The notes under the pieces are model-generated. The model searched no databases. It was given only the letters and a program-made list of their open reading frames with translations, and was not told the origin of the DNA. Source: Macrosoma leucophasiata (lineage: Eukaryota; Arthropoda; Insecta; Lepidoptera; Hedylidae). Taken from it: a stretch of 64,000 bases of DNA. The translations under genes were made by a program, and so were the position numbers. Each line of letters starts with the position of its first letter. Position 1 is the stretch's first letter. Of this stretch, positions 40,599-52,013 are shown one piece after another. The stretch lies in assembly GCA_036365455.1 (NCBI GenBank), contig JAWQUS010000030.1, positions 1,426,001 through 1,490,000 on the forward strand, in the 5' to 3' direction.

Positions 40599-41561
40599 GA
40601 ACACACGGGCCACCGGCCGCGGCGGACTGGAGCGGAGTAGCCATAGGTATGCAGGCTTTCCCCTCTGTCAAAGTACATCTAGGCGACAGGCATAGGACCT
40701 CGTGGGGCCAGGAGCGGAGTAGCCATAGGTATGCAGGCTTTCCCCTCTGTCAAAGTACATCTAGACGACAGGCATAGGACCTCGTGGGGCCAGGAGCGGA
40801 GTAGCCATAGGTATGCAGGCTTTCCCCTCTGTCAAAGTACATCTAGGCGACAGGCATAGGACCTCGTGGGGCCAGGAGCGGAGTAGCCATAGGTATGCAG
40901 GCTTTCCCCTCTGTCAAAGTACATCTAGGCGACAGGCATAGGCCCTCGTGGGGCCCGGAGCGGAGTAGCCATAGGTATGCAGGCTTTCCCCTCCGTCAAA
41001 GTACATCTAGGCGACAGGCATAGGCCCTCGTGGGGCCCGGAGCGGAGTAGCCATAGGTATGCAGGCTTTCCCCTCTGTCAAAGTACATCTAGGCGACAGG
41101 CATAGGCTCTCGTGGGGCCCGGAGCGGAGTAGCCATAGGTATGCAGGCTTTCCCCTCTGTCAAAGTACATCTAGGCGACAGGCATAGGCTCTCGTGGGGC
41201 CCGGAGCGGAGTAGCCATAGGTATGCAGGCTTTCCCCTCTGTCAAAGTACATCTAGGCGACAGGCATAGGCCCTCGTGGGGCCCGGAGCGGAGTAGCCAT
41301 AGGTATGCAGGCTTTCCCCTCTGTCAAAGTACAAGTGTGAGCCTATGCATGTTGCTTAGATGTTGAAATGTGTGCGTATAGTTTTTTATGTATTTTGAGA
41401 CTTATAAAGTCAAGGTGTGAGTTTCGTAGTAAAAGACGCTTTTGTAGTGTGAGTGTGTGTCACACGCATCTCCCCCCGCAAAAAATGACAGACTGTTTTG
41501 CATCGGTAATAAACGCTACGGCTACTCCCCTCCGGTCCGCCGACCGGTGCACGCGGTGCTC
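40599..41561 (-). mobile_element. Family E MITE expanded by an internal tandem array
   Basis: The two ends (GAACACACGGGCCACCGG / ACCGGTGCACGCGGTGCTC) are family E TIRs; the inflated left half holds nine repeats of an 82-bp unit. Confidence 0.85.
40620..41335. repeat. 82-bp tandem array, nine units
   Basis: The GCAGGCTTTCCCCTC block recurs at 40651, 40733, 40815, 40897, 40979, 41061, 41143, 41225 and 41307, exactly 82 bp apart. Unit variants are grouped: GGACCTCG/CCAGG in the first links, GGCCCTCG or GGCTCTCG with CCCGG later. Confidence 0.97.
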
Positions 41562-41699
41562 TTTGTTGGCAACCCTTCAACATGGTATTTCTCTGGGATT
41601 ATCTGGTCGCTGATTCTAGAGGCTATTACCGGTTATAGGTACCTCACGTAGGAAAATACATAAAATAGGTTAGTAGTCGTTTTTGCTGGTAGAGTAGAG

Positions 41700-41830
41700 T
41701 TCCAGGGTAAGCAGTGGGCAGTTCACATTGATGTTAAGTGATGACTGCAGCCTATACTCGTAGACACTTACACAAAGATCAGAGGTCAAAATGTAGATTA
41801 GTTGCCACCCCTGAGAAGAAAGTTGTTATG
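41700..41830 (-). repeat. Family A fragment, degenerate
   Basis: GCAGTTCACATTGATGTTAA to GTTGCCACCCCTGAG. Confidence 0.65.
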
Positions 41831-41887
41831 TCTCTGTGATAGATAGTAAATGCGTAAATACGTCTTCGAAACTCTACCATCAGTTTT

Positions 41888-42495
41888 TTTATATATGTAT
41901 AAGGAAGGTGGCAAGCAAGCGTGCCGCTCACATCGATGTTAAGTGATGACAGCAGCCTATAGACATCTACACAAAATAGTCCAGTCATTTGGTAGTTTGA
42001 CCTAGAAAGTTTTCCGGGAGTTTTGAAAATTGGTGATTTTATAGATTTTGATGTGCTCGAATTTTCACTTTGCCACATATTTTTGCCGCTCGCGCCGCCA
42101 TATTGGAAAAATGGCGCCCAAATAAAGTTTTTTAAGAAAATCTCTTCTCTCCCACTCTTTTTACGATAAAAATAGTTATGTAATAAATTAAACTAGAGAC
42201 AATTTTCTACCTAAAATCACCAATTTGCAAAACTCCCGGAAAACTTTCTAACCCCTTTTTGACCGCCAAATGACTGTATTAAAACCAGAGACCAAAATGC
42301 AGATGTCACCTCCTACTCCTGTAGAGACCTAAGTTGTCATTGTGTCTGATAGTTATTAAGGGACCATGCATTACATCCATCCAACCGGCACACGATAGTG
42401 CTGAACTACCATTTAGCAGCAGATAAATTACGAGTAGGTAATGTGGTGGTGTCTACGCCCTCGTGCTCTTGCACTGCAACTCTACCACCACTTGC
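41888..42495 (-). repeat. Degenerate family A repeat split by a MITE
   Basis: Family A sequence runs 41888-41976 and 42279-42495 (ending CTACCACCACTTG); the gap is the element at 41979-42276. Confidence 0.78.
41979..42276. mobile_element. 298-bp MITE nested in family A
   Basis: GTCCAGTCATTTGG ... AGAAAGTTTTCCGGGAGTTT pairs with AAACTCCCGGAAAACTTTCT ... CCAAATGACTG over roughly 60 bp. TA flanks both ends. Confidence 0.87.
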
Positions 42496-42789
42496 GATAT
42501 ATATATGAATGTCAATAAATTAAGATCCAGTACAATATGATGAAAGTTAAAATAGAACTCATAACGTGGGTGACCTCAATCTGTCAACTATCACTTAAAA
42601 AAACATGGTAGCGAAATTTCGTATTATTATGTATTATATCGACAGCTGGGACTGGGGCCGTGGAGTCATTTCTATTCTCATTTCAAAGTCATCGTTGGCA
42701 TCAGGGGCGTAATTACACCAACGTAATTAGCAGTTTTTGTAATATGTTTGCGATTGAATCGTTTCGCTCTCTTACGGAGCGATTCAATA

Positions 42790-42921
42790 GGCGGCAAATG
42801 CCTCGCGAGGCTGCTCGCTCTGTGTGGATGTGCCTCAGTTAGCGCGCTCGATCGAGCACCCGAGCCATCGAGTGTCGAGCGTGTCCAAACAGAGCGAGCA
42901 GCCTTGCGAGGCATTTGCCTT
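42790..42921. repeat. GC-rich foldback, 37-bp arms
   Basis: GGCAAATGCCTCGCGAGGC ... pairs with ... GCCTTGCGAGGCATTTGCC. The arm sequence GGCTGCTCGCTCTGTGTGGA recurs at 43204-43232. Confidence 0.8.
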
Positions 42922-43157
42922 TATATTTTTTAGCTGTCTATCATCACGCCTTTTTTTATGTCATAAGGTTGACAGACAAGCAGACGGGCCACCTGAAGGA
43001 CTCTTTTGACGCCATTTTTGAAGAACCCCTAATTGCAGCACCTTGGGAACACCTCAGAGGGTAGTTCGTTCCACAATTTACACGTTCTGGGCAGGAACGA
43101 ACGTGAAAACCACACCGTTGAGCACTGCCAGGTGTCCAGTCGGTGAGGGTGGAGCTT
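42919..43157 (-). mobile_element. Family J LINE 3' end, left arm of an inverted duplication
   Basis: The shared 3' flank (TTTTAGCTGTCTATCATCAC) and LINE sequence pair with 43653-43941. This arm lacks about 60 bp present in the other. Confidence 0.8.
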
Positions 43158-43249
43158 CTAGCTTCGGCGGGTAGTACGGTGCAGGTAAAGAGACAGTGCC
43201 ACCATGGCTGCTCGCTCTGTGTGGACGCGCCTAATGACAATTACGTTAG

Positions 43250-43400
43250 CAGATTGGTGTCGGGGTTGGGACGTGACGATACCAATATTCATTTATGGAA
43301 TGAATATGGTGCAGTCAGTCATCTGAATGGCGGTCAAACCATTCCAATAGGACGGTAGTACCTAAGTCCAAACGCAGAACGTCCCGATACCTTCAAAGAC
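43250..43400 (+). repeat. Family F fragment
   Basis: GTGTCGGGGTTGGGACGTGACGATACC (first 20 bases diagnostic), then CAAACCATTCCAATAGGACG. Confidence 0.7.
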
Positions 43401-43652
43401 ATACAGATGGATAACTAGCTTCCATTCGGAGGACGGACGAAGGTCTTCGTGCCCCACAGTAAATGCTACACAGACAACGTCACCAGACATAACTAGTTTG
43501 TTATTGAAAATATAAACACAACGAATTCATTTTAAATGTTTATGATATTTCAATTCCTTAACCTAAACACATCATCGCCAAGAAATATTACTCTAGACGT
43601 TTTTTTTCTCCGATTACTCAGAAGCACGATTTACTTTTAACTTTTAGTTAGG

Positions 43653-43941
43653 TTCCACCCTCACCGACTGGACACCTGGCAGTGCTCAACGGTGCGGTTT
43701 TCACGTTCGTTCTTGCCCAGAACGTATAAATTGTGGAACGAACTTCCCTCTGAGGTGTTCCCTAGGTGCTGCAATATGGGGTTCTTCAAAAATGGCGTCA
43801 AAAGAGTCCTTCAGGGATGGCAGCGCGTTGGCAAATGTTCATAGGCGACGGTGACCACTTTCCATCAGGTGGCCCGTCTGCTTGTCTGTCAACTTTATGA
43901 CATAGAAAAAAGGCGTGATGATAGACAGCTAAAAAATATAG
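43653..43941 (+). mobile_element. Family J LINE 3' end, right arm of an inverted duplication
   Basis: The plus strand encodes RTYKLWNELPSEVFP and FFKNGVKRVLQGW, the C-terminal end of Jockey/CR1-type ORFs, then a UTR ending TTTATGACATAGAAAAAA. Confidence 0.8.
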
Positions 43942-44278
43942 AACGGAGATCAATGTTCTTACTAACAATATTTCCCGTAATCGACATAAATCATTACGGG
44001 AAGGTAACCAAACAAACTAATTTTATGCAGCTGTCGTCATAAGAAATAATAACAAATTTAACTGAGCTGATTATAATAATATAAACGAAGATTTCAGTAG
44101 AACTATGACGCACACAATTGCTTCTCTCGACCGTTTTCACAGAAACGTACAAAATGAATAATGCGATCATAAATTTGAATAAGACACGGATGAAAAAATT
44201 GAAAATGTGTAATTCAGTGTAAGCTCTCTTTGAAACGGGACCTGATTCACTCAATCATATTGCAGCATCGCGCACATA

Positions 44279-44474
44279 GAGCAACGCGGGCCATCGGTCG
44301 CGGCGGACCGGAGGGGAGTAGCCATAGCGTGTTTTACCGAAGCAAAATAGTCTGCCATTTTTTGCGGGGGGAACACATACTTTCTTAAATTCACACACAA
44401 CAGAAATCGTCTATTACTAAGAAACTCACGCCTTGACTTTAACAAAACACATCAACAATTTCACACACACATGT
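44279..44474 (+). mobile_element. Family E MITE, 3'-truncated
   Basis: GAGCAACGCGGGCCATCGG through the TTTTTTGCGGGGGGAA block to CAATTTCACACACACATG; the right TIR is missing. Confidence 0.8.
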
Positions 44475-44479
44475 AATCA

Positions 44480-45170
44480 TTCCGTGTCATAATAGTGTAA
44501 AGAATGATGCAACTACATCGACAAGTCCTAAAAACTATAGTTGCGACAAGTGTCGATAAATTTTATCGATAAATTACTTAACTCTGGGAAATAAGGTTTA
44601 AATGAAATACACTTTGTATTATTATATGGACTTTATTTATTATGTCCTACCAATTTAACAAATAATCTTGTCGCGTTATGCGCACGTATAGTCCGGTCAA
44701 TTAAGACCAAAAAAATAGAGTGAAGTTACATAAAGTCCCAACAAGTTCAAATCATAATTATAAACAATGTCTATAAGTTCCCCATCATTCCCGAGTATAG
44801 AAAAAAAAATATTCAAGGTCAAAGGTAAAAAAAAGAGGTTTTTCGCGATTTTCAGTAAAACGGTAAGTTTTATCATAAAAGTACTCCAAGCAAAAATTGT
44901 AAATCATGAAATTATCTATAAAAAATGTATTAATATTGTTTTCTTATGAGCCACCGTTTCTGAGATATAACGATTCAAAAAGTTATAAAAGTTGTTATTG
45001 TCATAATATGCACACGTTTCCACGCCACCTATGAGGTAGTGTACTTATCGCGTTTTTTTTAATGTGGTTTCCCCAGTAGTGCCTACTCCACGGGTCAGTT
45101 GTGATCCTGTTTAATGTAAAACTATTGCAAAAAAACGGAAATTTTCAAAGATTGGAAAAGATCAAAGCGA
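44480..45170. other. Unassigned AT-rich sequence
   Basis: No family match. It could be the 3' flank of whatever carries the CXC-like ORF at 45177-45563. Confidence 0.35.
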
Positions 45171-45176
45171 TGTAAA

Positions 45177-45563
45177 TTAAAAAAAGTGTTGAAGTTCATT
45201 CGTCTGATTCGATTTAAATTCTTGTTCTTCTTCTTGTTCTTCTTCCCCTGCTTCTTCTTCATCTTTATTTTGGATGCAAGTCAATTGCGTCAATAGCGAT
45301 GTATCGCGCGATACTTCATCGGAATCAAAAGAATCCTCCATTGTTTGTGATTCAATATTAGAGCACGACCGGCCTTGACAATTTGTGCATGCCAAAGAAC
45401 AAAACAGTCCGACTTTTTTGCAACCACATTTAGCACTGCATCCCTTTTTGCAAGAAATAGTGTTCACCAGTTTTGGCGCAGGTGGAAGTAAAGACTGAAC
45501 TGGCTCTAATATATTGTTGACCAACTTCCAGTCTGTAGGGTCTAGCTGATAACCAAGCCACAC
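45177..45563 (-). pseudogene. Mobile-element-like ORF with a CXC (Tesmin/TSO1-like) Cys-rich motif, fragment
   Basis: About 128 codons follow an in-frame stop and begin without ATG. The Cys spacing is C-x3-C-x3-C-x-C-x6-C-x3-C-x2-C-x4-C (CKKGCSAKCGCKKVGLFC ... CSN), preceded by LLPPAPKLVNTI and followed by an acidic tail (EEEQEEEQEF). I recall similar C-terminal modules in multicopy arthropod ORFs, so I take it for a truncated mobile-element ORF. A host origin is not excluded. Confidence 0.5.
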
Positions 45564-45642
45564 TTAAACTTGGTAATATACTCGAAAAAAATGTTGGTGA
45601 GCAGCAACTGAGGTTGGAGGAATACGGTGGTGGTGGTGGATT

Positions 45643-45714
45643 TTTTCAAATTTACCAGTAGTTTCTGAGATTAGCGCGTTCAAACAAACAAACAAACTCT
45701 TCAGCTTTATAATA
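45643..45714 (-). repeat. Short repeat start (GTTTGTTTGAACGCGC type)
   Basis: On the minus strand GTTTGTTTGTTTGAACGCGC then TAATCTCAGAAACTACTGG, the familiar start of abundant lepidopteran non-autonomous repeats. Confidence 0.55.
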
Positions 45715-45761
45715 TTAGTTTAGATTTTCGTTCGGTGAGTTACATGTGACTCTGTCACGTG

Positions 45762-45982
45762 TTCGCAATACTAGCAGCCTATGTGCTTTCATATCCGATG
45801 GCCATCAATGCGTCTATACAATATCATGTAGAGAGAAGCATTAACGTAAACCAGATTTTTTTAACTAACCAAAAGTGTTTATGATCCAAAATTTAGCTAA
45901 ATTTATATCCAAAAAAGCTGCCCAAAGTAATTTTTTTCACGCATACGAAGTCGCGGGCACAGCTAGTATTAAAATAAAACCC
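45762..45982 (+). repeat. Family Q repeat
   Basis: It matches 32318-32522, ending AGTCGCGGGCACAGCTAGTA. Confidence 0.7.
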
Positions 45983-46530
45983 GCAATATAATAAAAGTAA
46001 TAATTTTATTTTTTTATTTTATAACTACTATGTATGTTAAAAATACTTAATAACAACAAGAATAAATGAGCGAATAGTAATAACTAATAACGGTGGCCTA
46101 GAGCTGTTTGTGGCGAATACAACTACAACATAATATATTAATAAGAAAATTTAATCTCAAAAATAGTTATAAGACTCTTTTGCAATATTTATCGATAACT
46201 ATCCACAAACCGACAACAACACTATCGATAAGCGGCACCGGCGACAGCGGCTTCTCGGAAACGAACTCGGATCAGTCGCTCGACCTATCCCCGTATCGTA
46301 TAAGGCATACCAAACATTGCGCCCAACTGTGTTGTTTATATCAGTCCGAAACAACACGACCGATATTATGGCATTTTATACGTTAAGTTTGATGTGTTAG
46401 ATCTCTTTTTACAGTAAACAACACAGCAAATCAGCATTTTTTGGAAGTCCGTTCAGTCGCACAACTAGATTTAGTCTAATGAGCAGTCCAGCTGCAACTA
46501 GTTTTATTATACGCACAGGATTTTTTAAAG
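45983..46530. other. Unassigned
   Basis: 46190-46340 is GC-richer and open on the plus strand but has no recognisable domain. Confidence 0.35.
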
Positions 46531-46534
46531 CATT

Positions 46535-46616
46535 TAATCTTGTACTTTGACAGAGGGGAAAGCCTGCGTATGGCTACTCCCCTCCGGTCCGCCGCGACCG
46601 GTGACCCGCGTTGCTC
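46535..46616 (+). mobile_element. Family E MITE, right end only
   Basis: CTTGTACTTTGACAGAGGGG to GGTGACCCGCGTTGCTC, followed by TA. Confidence 0.78.
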
Positions 46617-47019
46617 TATAATCGCGCATGATTGTAATAAAAAATAATTTCCTCGTCCGGTGTATGGTCCGTGCCAAGATGGACAAACAATGTCATAGAT
46701 CAAAATATTGCAGTTGATTTATGAGCTAATACAGATTATTGCTAGACTGAGCTAACTGGATTACTGATATAGTGGTAGAATCTCGACGATGTTCTACCAC
46801 CAGTATTACCACCGTATTACCTTATGTACTTGCCACTAAATGGTAGTGTGAACCCTATCGTGTTCCGTAAGCATAAGTATACATACATAGTTTGCATTTA
46901 TTTTATGGATGATAAAAATTATTTAACTTAGATTAAAAAGGCTCGCTATCATACATGAGACTAAGAAATATAACAGGTAAATCGTGGTTGTTGTGTAGTT
47001 AATGCCAAATGCATATCTA

Positions 47020-47280
47020 AAGGGTGTAATCGTTAAGTGTGCACAGGTGATTATTCCGTAACTATTACAGGATATTAAAAAACTTTAAACTGATATCGAA
47101 AGAACTTTTCCTAATAAATAAAGTTACACAATTTGTTTGGATAATTCTCTTTTTTTTTTTTAAAGTTGCAATTGTCATTTTACTCATTAGTTTAAGTATT
47201 TTTGATATCAGTATAAAGTTTTTTGATGCCTGTAACAGTCACGAAATAATCGACTGTGTACACTTAACGATTACACTCTG
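47020..47280. mobile_element. 261-bp TIR element, TA-flanked
   Basis: AGGGTGTAATCGTTAAGTG pairs with CACTTAACGATTACACTCT, and pairing extends about 85 bp inward with mismatches (GATATC blocks). TA lies on both sides, consistent with a Tc1/mariner-type MITE. Confidence 0.85.
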
Positions 47281-47756
47281 TATATTGTACTGGCTACCCT
47301 GCCCTTCAAGAAATATCATACGCCTGTCTCGCCATTCATCCATAGCTAAGCCATTAAAGTCTACGTGAATTGTAGAAAGCATTTCGTTATATTTATTACA
47401 AGCAAAGAAATGTCAATGTGTATTTAATGTGAAACAGCTGCTATCCCTACGCTATGGCATGGCTTTGCACTAGTGTTGCCAAGAGTCCCGAATTTCATGG
47501 GACATCCTGTATTTTTGGCACAATTTAAATGTCCCGGGACATGCACTATCCCTTATTTACAGACTATCAATTATTTAACAGTGAGTATCACTAATGTGAG
47601 TATTACTAATCGTCAATGAGTAGGTAATAGCTATTTCTAACACAAAGTATTTTAAATATTAAAAAAGTATCAGACATTGCTGGCATATCTGATCTTTCAT
47701 ATCGAACGTATGGACGCTAGAAAAGTAAAAAAAAACTTATGTATAGAAAGATTTTC

Positions 47757-48260
47757 CTTTTGGAAGGTGGCAACCAAGCATGCAGTTCACATGATGGTAA
47801 GTGATGACAACAGACTATAGACATCTACACAAAAACGAGAGTTCAAAATGCAGAGCAGAGACACCCTTGTGAGACCTTAGTTGTTATGTTTCTATGATAT
47901 ACTGGTGGTAGAGCTCTAGAGACGAAGCTCGCGGGCGTAGGCACCATCGCATTAACTAATATACTTGCCGCTAAATGGTAGTGTTCTCAGCACTATCGTT
48001 TTCCGATCAGGTGGTAATGTACAGCCCCGTAATTTCCGGCACAGAGACATAACACCATAGGCCTCAGGAATGGTAACGCATCTGCATTTTGACCTTGGTC
48101 TTTCTGTGGGTGTGAAAAAAATATATTGACACGAAACCCTACATTACCATGGGACCGGAACACGATAGTGCTGAACACTACCATTTCGCGGCAGATTGGT
48201 TAGGAAATCCTGTGGTGCATACGCCTCCCAGTCCCTACACTGAAACTCTACCACCAGTAA
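47757..48260. repeat. Cluster of three family A pieces
   Basis: A degenerate reverse piece at 47757-47897, a forward piece at 47898-48113 (ACTGGTGGTAGAGCTC start) and a reverse head piece at 48136-48260 (ends CTCTACCACCAGT). Confidence 0.78.
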
Positions 48261-48264
48261 AATT

Positions 48265-48815
48265 ATAAATTAATGTTAAGGATTTAACCCTAACATTTTT
48301 CATAATATAGTCATTAGATACCCCAATAGTAACCCAAGTAATTCGAACTAACATAGGATTCCCATATCAGCTTGCATATCTGGCAACCCTACATTGCAAT
48401 CTTTATTCAGACGAACTTTACGAGCGACATAAAACCTTGTCTTCTGTGTCTACGTGTTGCGCGACACCATCTTTGTGTCCGTTCCAGAATTTGGGCTATA
48501 ATTATACGATTAATTATGTTTTTTATCGACTTGAAAGAGTTTACAGTCCACTCTCTTATGCTTGCAATGTTGCCTTACCTAAAGATAAGTGCGGATCGTA
48601 GGTATTACTAAACGCCTTTGGTTATCTGTTACTAGCAAACTTACTGCCCCTATTGATGGTATTTTATTTCTATGTACATTCATGCCATACGGTAGATGAG
48701 TAGGCAGATTGCCACCATATCAATCAAATTATGACCATAGGAAAACGGTAGTGTAGGTACACTGTCACTTACCTATTTAATTGCCCGATAGATTATGAAA
48801 GATTAGATAGATTTT
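48265..48815. other. Unassigned
   Basis: No gene or repeat family was recognised. Confidence 0.4.
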
Positions 48816-48818
48816 GTC

Positions 48819-49022
48819 CACCCGGTTAGTCCAGCGGTGTGAGACAACCGTTTGATTCGAAGGGTCGCGGGTTTCGTCGGTCGGGACAAATGTTTGTACG
48901 GCCTACAGATATTTGTGTGTGTGTTGTGTTGTGTACAACGGCACCCAAGACACAAGTTTATGCCTAGCCCCCACACTAGGCATAAACTTGTGTCGTGGGT
49001 GGTGTGAGTGTAAGTTTTTATT
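48819..49022 (+). repeat. Family C SINE with rearranged tail
   Basis: CCCGGTTAGTCCAGCGGTG head; B box damaged (GGGTTTCGTCGGTCGG). The tail contains a 20-bp inverted duplication (TTATGCCTAG / CTAGGCATAA). Confidence 0.75.
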
Positions 49023-50124
49023 AAGAGCGGTGTTGCCTTCGAGCACCTGCGAGCTTCTGTAGTCGCAGGCACCAAACAAAGGTCCTTTAAGCAAAAACAT
49101 ATCTGAACCAAGAATAGTATATAAACTGATGTAGGTACCTATGGAAAAAGCTTTATAAAATATAAGTAGCATTTTCAAAGTGGATAATGGTTATCAAATT
49201 ATTGTGTGATATTTCAGAATACGCAATTTCTCATGAAATCTGCAGATGGTTTGTTAATGTTAACATAATTAATTGATGTTTTCAAGAAACAAAAATGACG
49301 TCCGTTTGTTTTCTGATCAAAAATGATTCACTTTTCAGGTCACGGTAATAAACAAGAATAACTGCAGAACTTTAAGACTGCGAGTGTTTTATACAATAAA
49401 ATATGAACGAGCCAAAAGAGGAAAGTGGTTACGACCACTATGGCCATTCGCAACACTTGGAAAATTGCCAAAGCGCTGCCAGTCAAATCAAACGGTGCCA
49501 TCAGTTTAAAATTAGGCATATTTATTGCTCGTCCGATCTCTCCATCAGATCAACTACGTTTATCGTTATGAAATCCTGATCAAATGTTACTTGTAATAAA
49601 AGATTAGTCACATTCATTTGATCACTAGTGTTGAACTAATCGAAGGGACAGTTGAAAGCAATATAGTGAAGGTGCAATGCTTCACTAGCATGTTGGCATC
49701 CAATCACTCACTTGGCGGTGTAGGCTGGCTGCAAACTTGGGATTTACTTTTTTAAAAAACAAAAAAAAACTTTAAAAAAAAAAGTACTAATTAGTACAAA
49801 TGGTCATATGATTTCACCGCAGCGTACCTAGTTTATTCTAGGTGTCGTTCTGAGCTTTGGTGATTCACCAAACGACTAGAGGCTTTCCCCTAATCAAAGA
49901 CTAAAGCGAAAAATTAAACCCTCTAATCGCATATTTCTCAGCAACGACCTAAGTTTTGTGAATGTGTCGGTTAATGACGAGTCATATCAAGAAGATCATA
50001 GCAATAAGAACTTATCCGTCGCCTACCTATCTAATGTACCTATTCTATTCGCACTGTATTTTTGTACGCCCCTCCTTAGATTAGATAATATTACGTACTT
50101 CATAAAAAGGAAGTCTTAATTGTT
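49023..50124. other. 1.1 kb unassigned
   Basis: No gene or family match; 49740-49790 is A-rich. Confidence 0.4.
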
Positions 50125-50230
50125 TAAAGAAAAATGGAAAGAAACATTTGACTTCAGGCGGGACTTGAATCCGCTACCACTGGGATCTCTAGACCAGCCG
50201 CTCTCCCAACACAGCCACCGAAGTGCACTG
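50125..50230. repeat. Family L copy 6, diverged
   Basis: AAAGAAAAATGGAAAGAAAC, then GACTTCAGGCGGGACTTGAA and CACCGAAGTGCAC; the core is poorly preserved. Confidence 0.6.
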
Positions 50231-51010
50231 TTGCTAGCAATACTAAGTATATAAAAAATTTAAAAATTGTAAGTTGGTAACATTGTATTTTCTCTTTCTT
50301 CTTGGGAGTTTTGGCGGGAACGCGGAAAAGAGCTGTGTCTGCTGTGTGGCTGTGTGTTATTTTCGAAATTTGTGTATAGTCGCGTGTTGGGATTTTTATC
50401 ATAAAGCATTCGACAACGTTCACGAATGTAAGAAAGTGATATTATGAAGTGAAAAGTGATTTGTCGTATTGCCTCCAAAACTTCGTAAAAACTCCTAGTA
50501 AAGTCCCCATCGCTTAACTGGAGCCATCTCATCATATTCCTCATGGAAGCATTTAATCATCGTCATCGTCCATGTGGATATTCATTATTTTGAAGAAATG
50601 TGAAATTCAATATGTATACGACTGAAAGACTCTGTATCTATGGTCATGAATAAACTAATTAAAAAAAAATCTTTCTTCTTGGATCTGCTAGCGAGGTGAG
50701 TACAAACGGGTGCTCCGTAACTAATTATTTTAACGCGTTCTTATTGTATATCAATTGTGAAACCAAATGTACGAAAATAAACCACCAGGTTTATAATGTC
50801 GACTGTCGATTTTTTTCCTTCACATTGTCTCATTATTTACATTGCCTTTGGGTGGCAATAGCGACATCTATTGCTGATTATGCTAGTTAGGCAACCGATA
50901 CAACAGACTTTTCAAATTGTGGCTTAATGTTTAATTCAAACAAATTATAAAAAGTTGGCAATTCTGGTAGATAGTTATGGATGCATGACAATCTTTTTCG
51001 TGTCATACGA
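50231..51010. other. Unassigned
   Basis: No gene was recognised; an open minus-strand stretch near 50260-50540 lacks any known domain. Confidence 0.35.
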
Positions 51011-51015
51011 GCATA

Positions 51016-51113
51016 GAGCAATACGGGCCACCGGCTGCGGCGGACCGGAGGGGAGTAGCCTTAAGCAGGCTTTCTCCCCTCCGGTCCGCCGCGGCCTTTG
51101 GGCCGAATTGCTC
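51016..51113. mobile_element. Minimal family E MITE (98 bp, TIRs only)
   Basis: GAGCAATACGGGCCACCGGC and CGCGGCCTTTGGGCCGAATTGCTC arms (second trimmed), TA on both sides. The interior is almost entirely deleted. Confidence 0.85.
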
Positions 51114-51119
51114 TATGTA

Positions 51120-51845
51120 TATGAGCAAAAGAAGCTTCAGAGGTGACAATGCATCAGTTTATTCAGTTTATTCATTTATTTCATATAATTAGGCTCCTGG
51201 AGAGCACTTTTACATCGTCATTTTTTTTAAACTAACCTAGAGTGAATAACCACGAATAATTATCAAAAACACATAATAAATTAAATAGACACTGAACAAT
51301 TTTGTATAATATGGAAAGCATCAATTATTTACAAATTCCTCCATTTCCCCATTTCAAAAGAAACTGAGAAATCAAGGTTTTAACAAGGTTTTCCCTTGTG
51401 AACTTTTGGGAAACCCTTTAATAAATAAAAATAACATAAAAAATGCATCAAACACGTGTTAAGCGAGCCCTTCTTATGAAGCGCTTGAACCGTTGATAAA
51501 TCACGCGAAGAGCGACCGCGATGCGATAGCTTGGCAACCGCATCATGCGCCAATCGCTATGCATGCGTTCGAATATTGAACTTGTTTCATAATCTAAATA
51601 TTTATGTTAGGATCTGAGGTTAGGATTTAAATAGGGTTGCTCTCTTTTCTTAAAGATCGACGAGAGCAATGGCTGCCACATGCGTCATACTAGTGAACGG
51701 GTGCTGATTGTGGGAGGTCTGTTGCAGTTTGCTGGTGTTATCTTTTGTATAATTTTACTAATTTTTTTGGATCTTCGAATTCGGAAAAGAGGTGTATAGA
51801 AGGAGACATAAGTAAGATATACTGTACGGTCAGATTTCGTCTTTT
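51120..51845. other. Unassigned
   Basis: A short GC-richer block at 51470-51560 has no clear identity. Confidence 0.35.
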
Positions 51846-51849
51846 ATAA

Positions 51850-52013
51850 CTAACAAAGGCGAACAAGCATGCAACTCGCATGGGTGTTAAGTGTCCTGAT
51901 GACGGCAGCCATAGACATCTACATAAAAACCAGGTGTCAAAAAAGCAAATGCGTTGCCACCTCTGAGACCTAAGTTGTTATATCTCTGTGATAGTAATTA
52001 AGAGGCCATTTCG
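51850..52013 (-). repeat. Family A fragment, degenerate
   Basis: GAACAAGCATGCAACTCGC to GATAGTAATTAAGAGGCC. Confidence 0.65.

Noticed and set aside
40620..41335. CRISPR-like array
   Set aside because: Units are contiguous 82-bp tandem repeats with no unique spacers, in a eukaryotic MITE.
42660..43358. Several short frames on both strands around 42.7-43.3 kb
   Set aside because: They fall in a GC-rich foldback and LINE 3' ends.
46108..46386. 92-codon plus-strand frame
   Set aside because: No domain or splice evidence; not counted as a gene.
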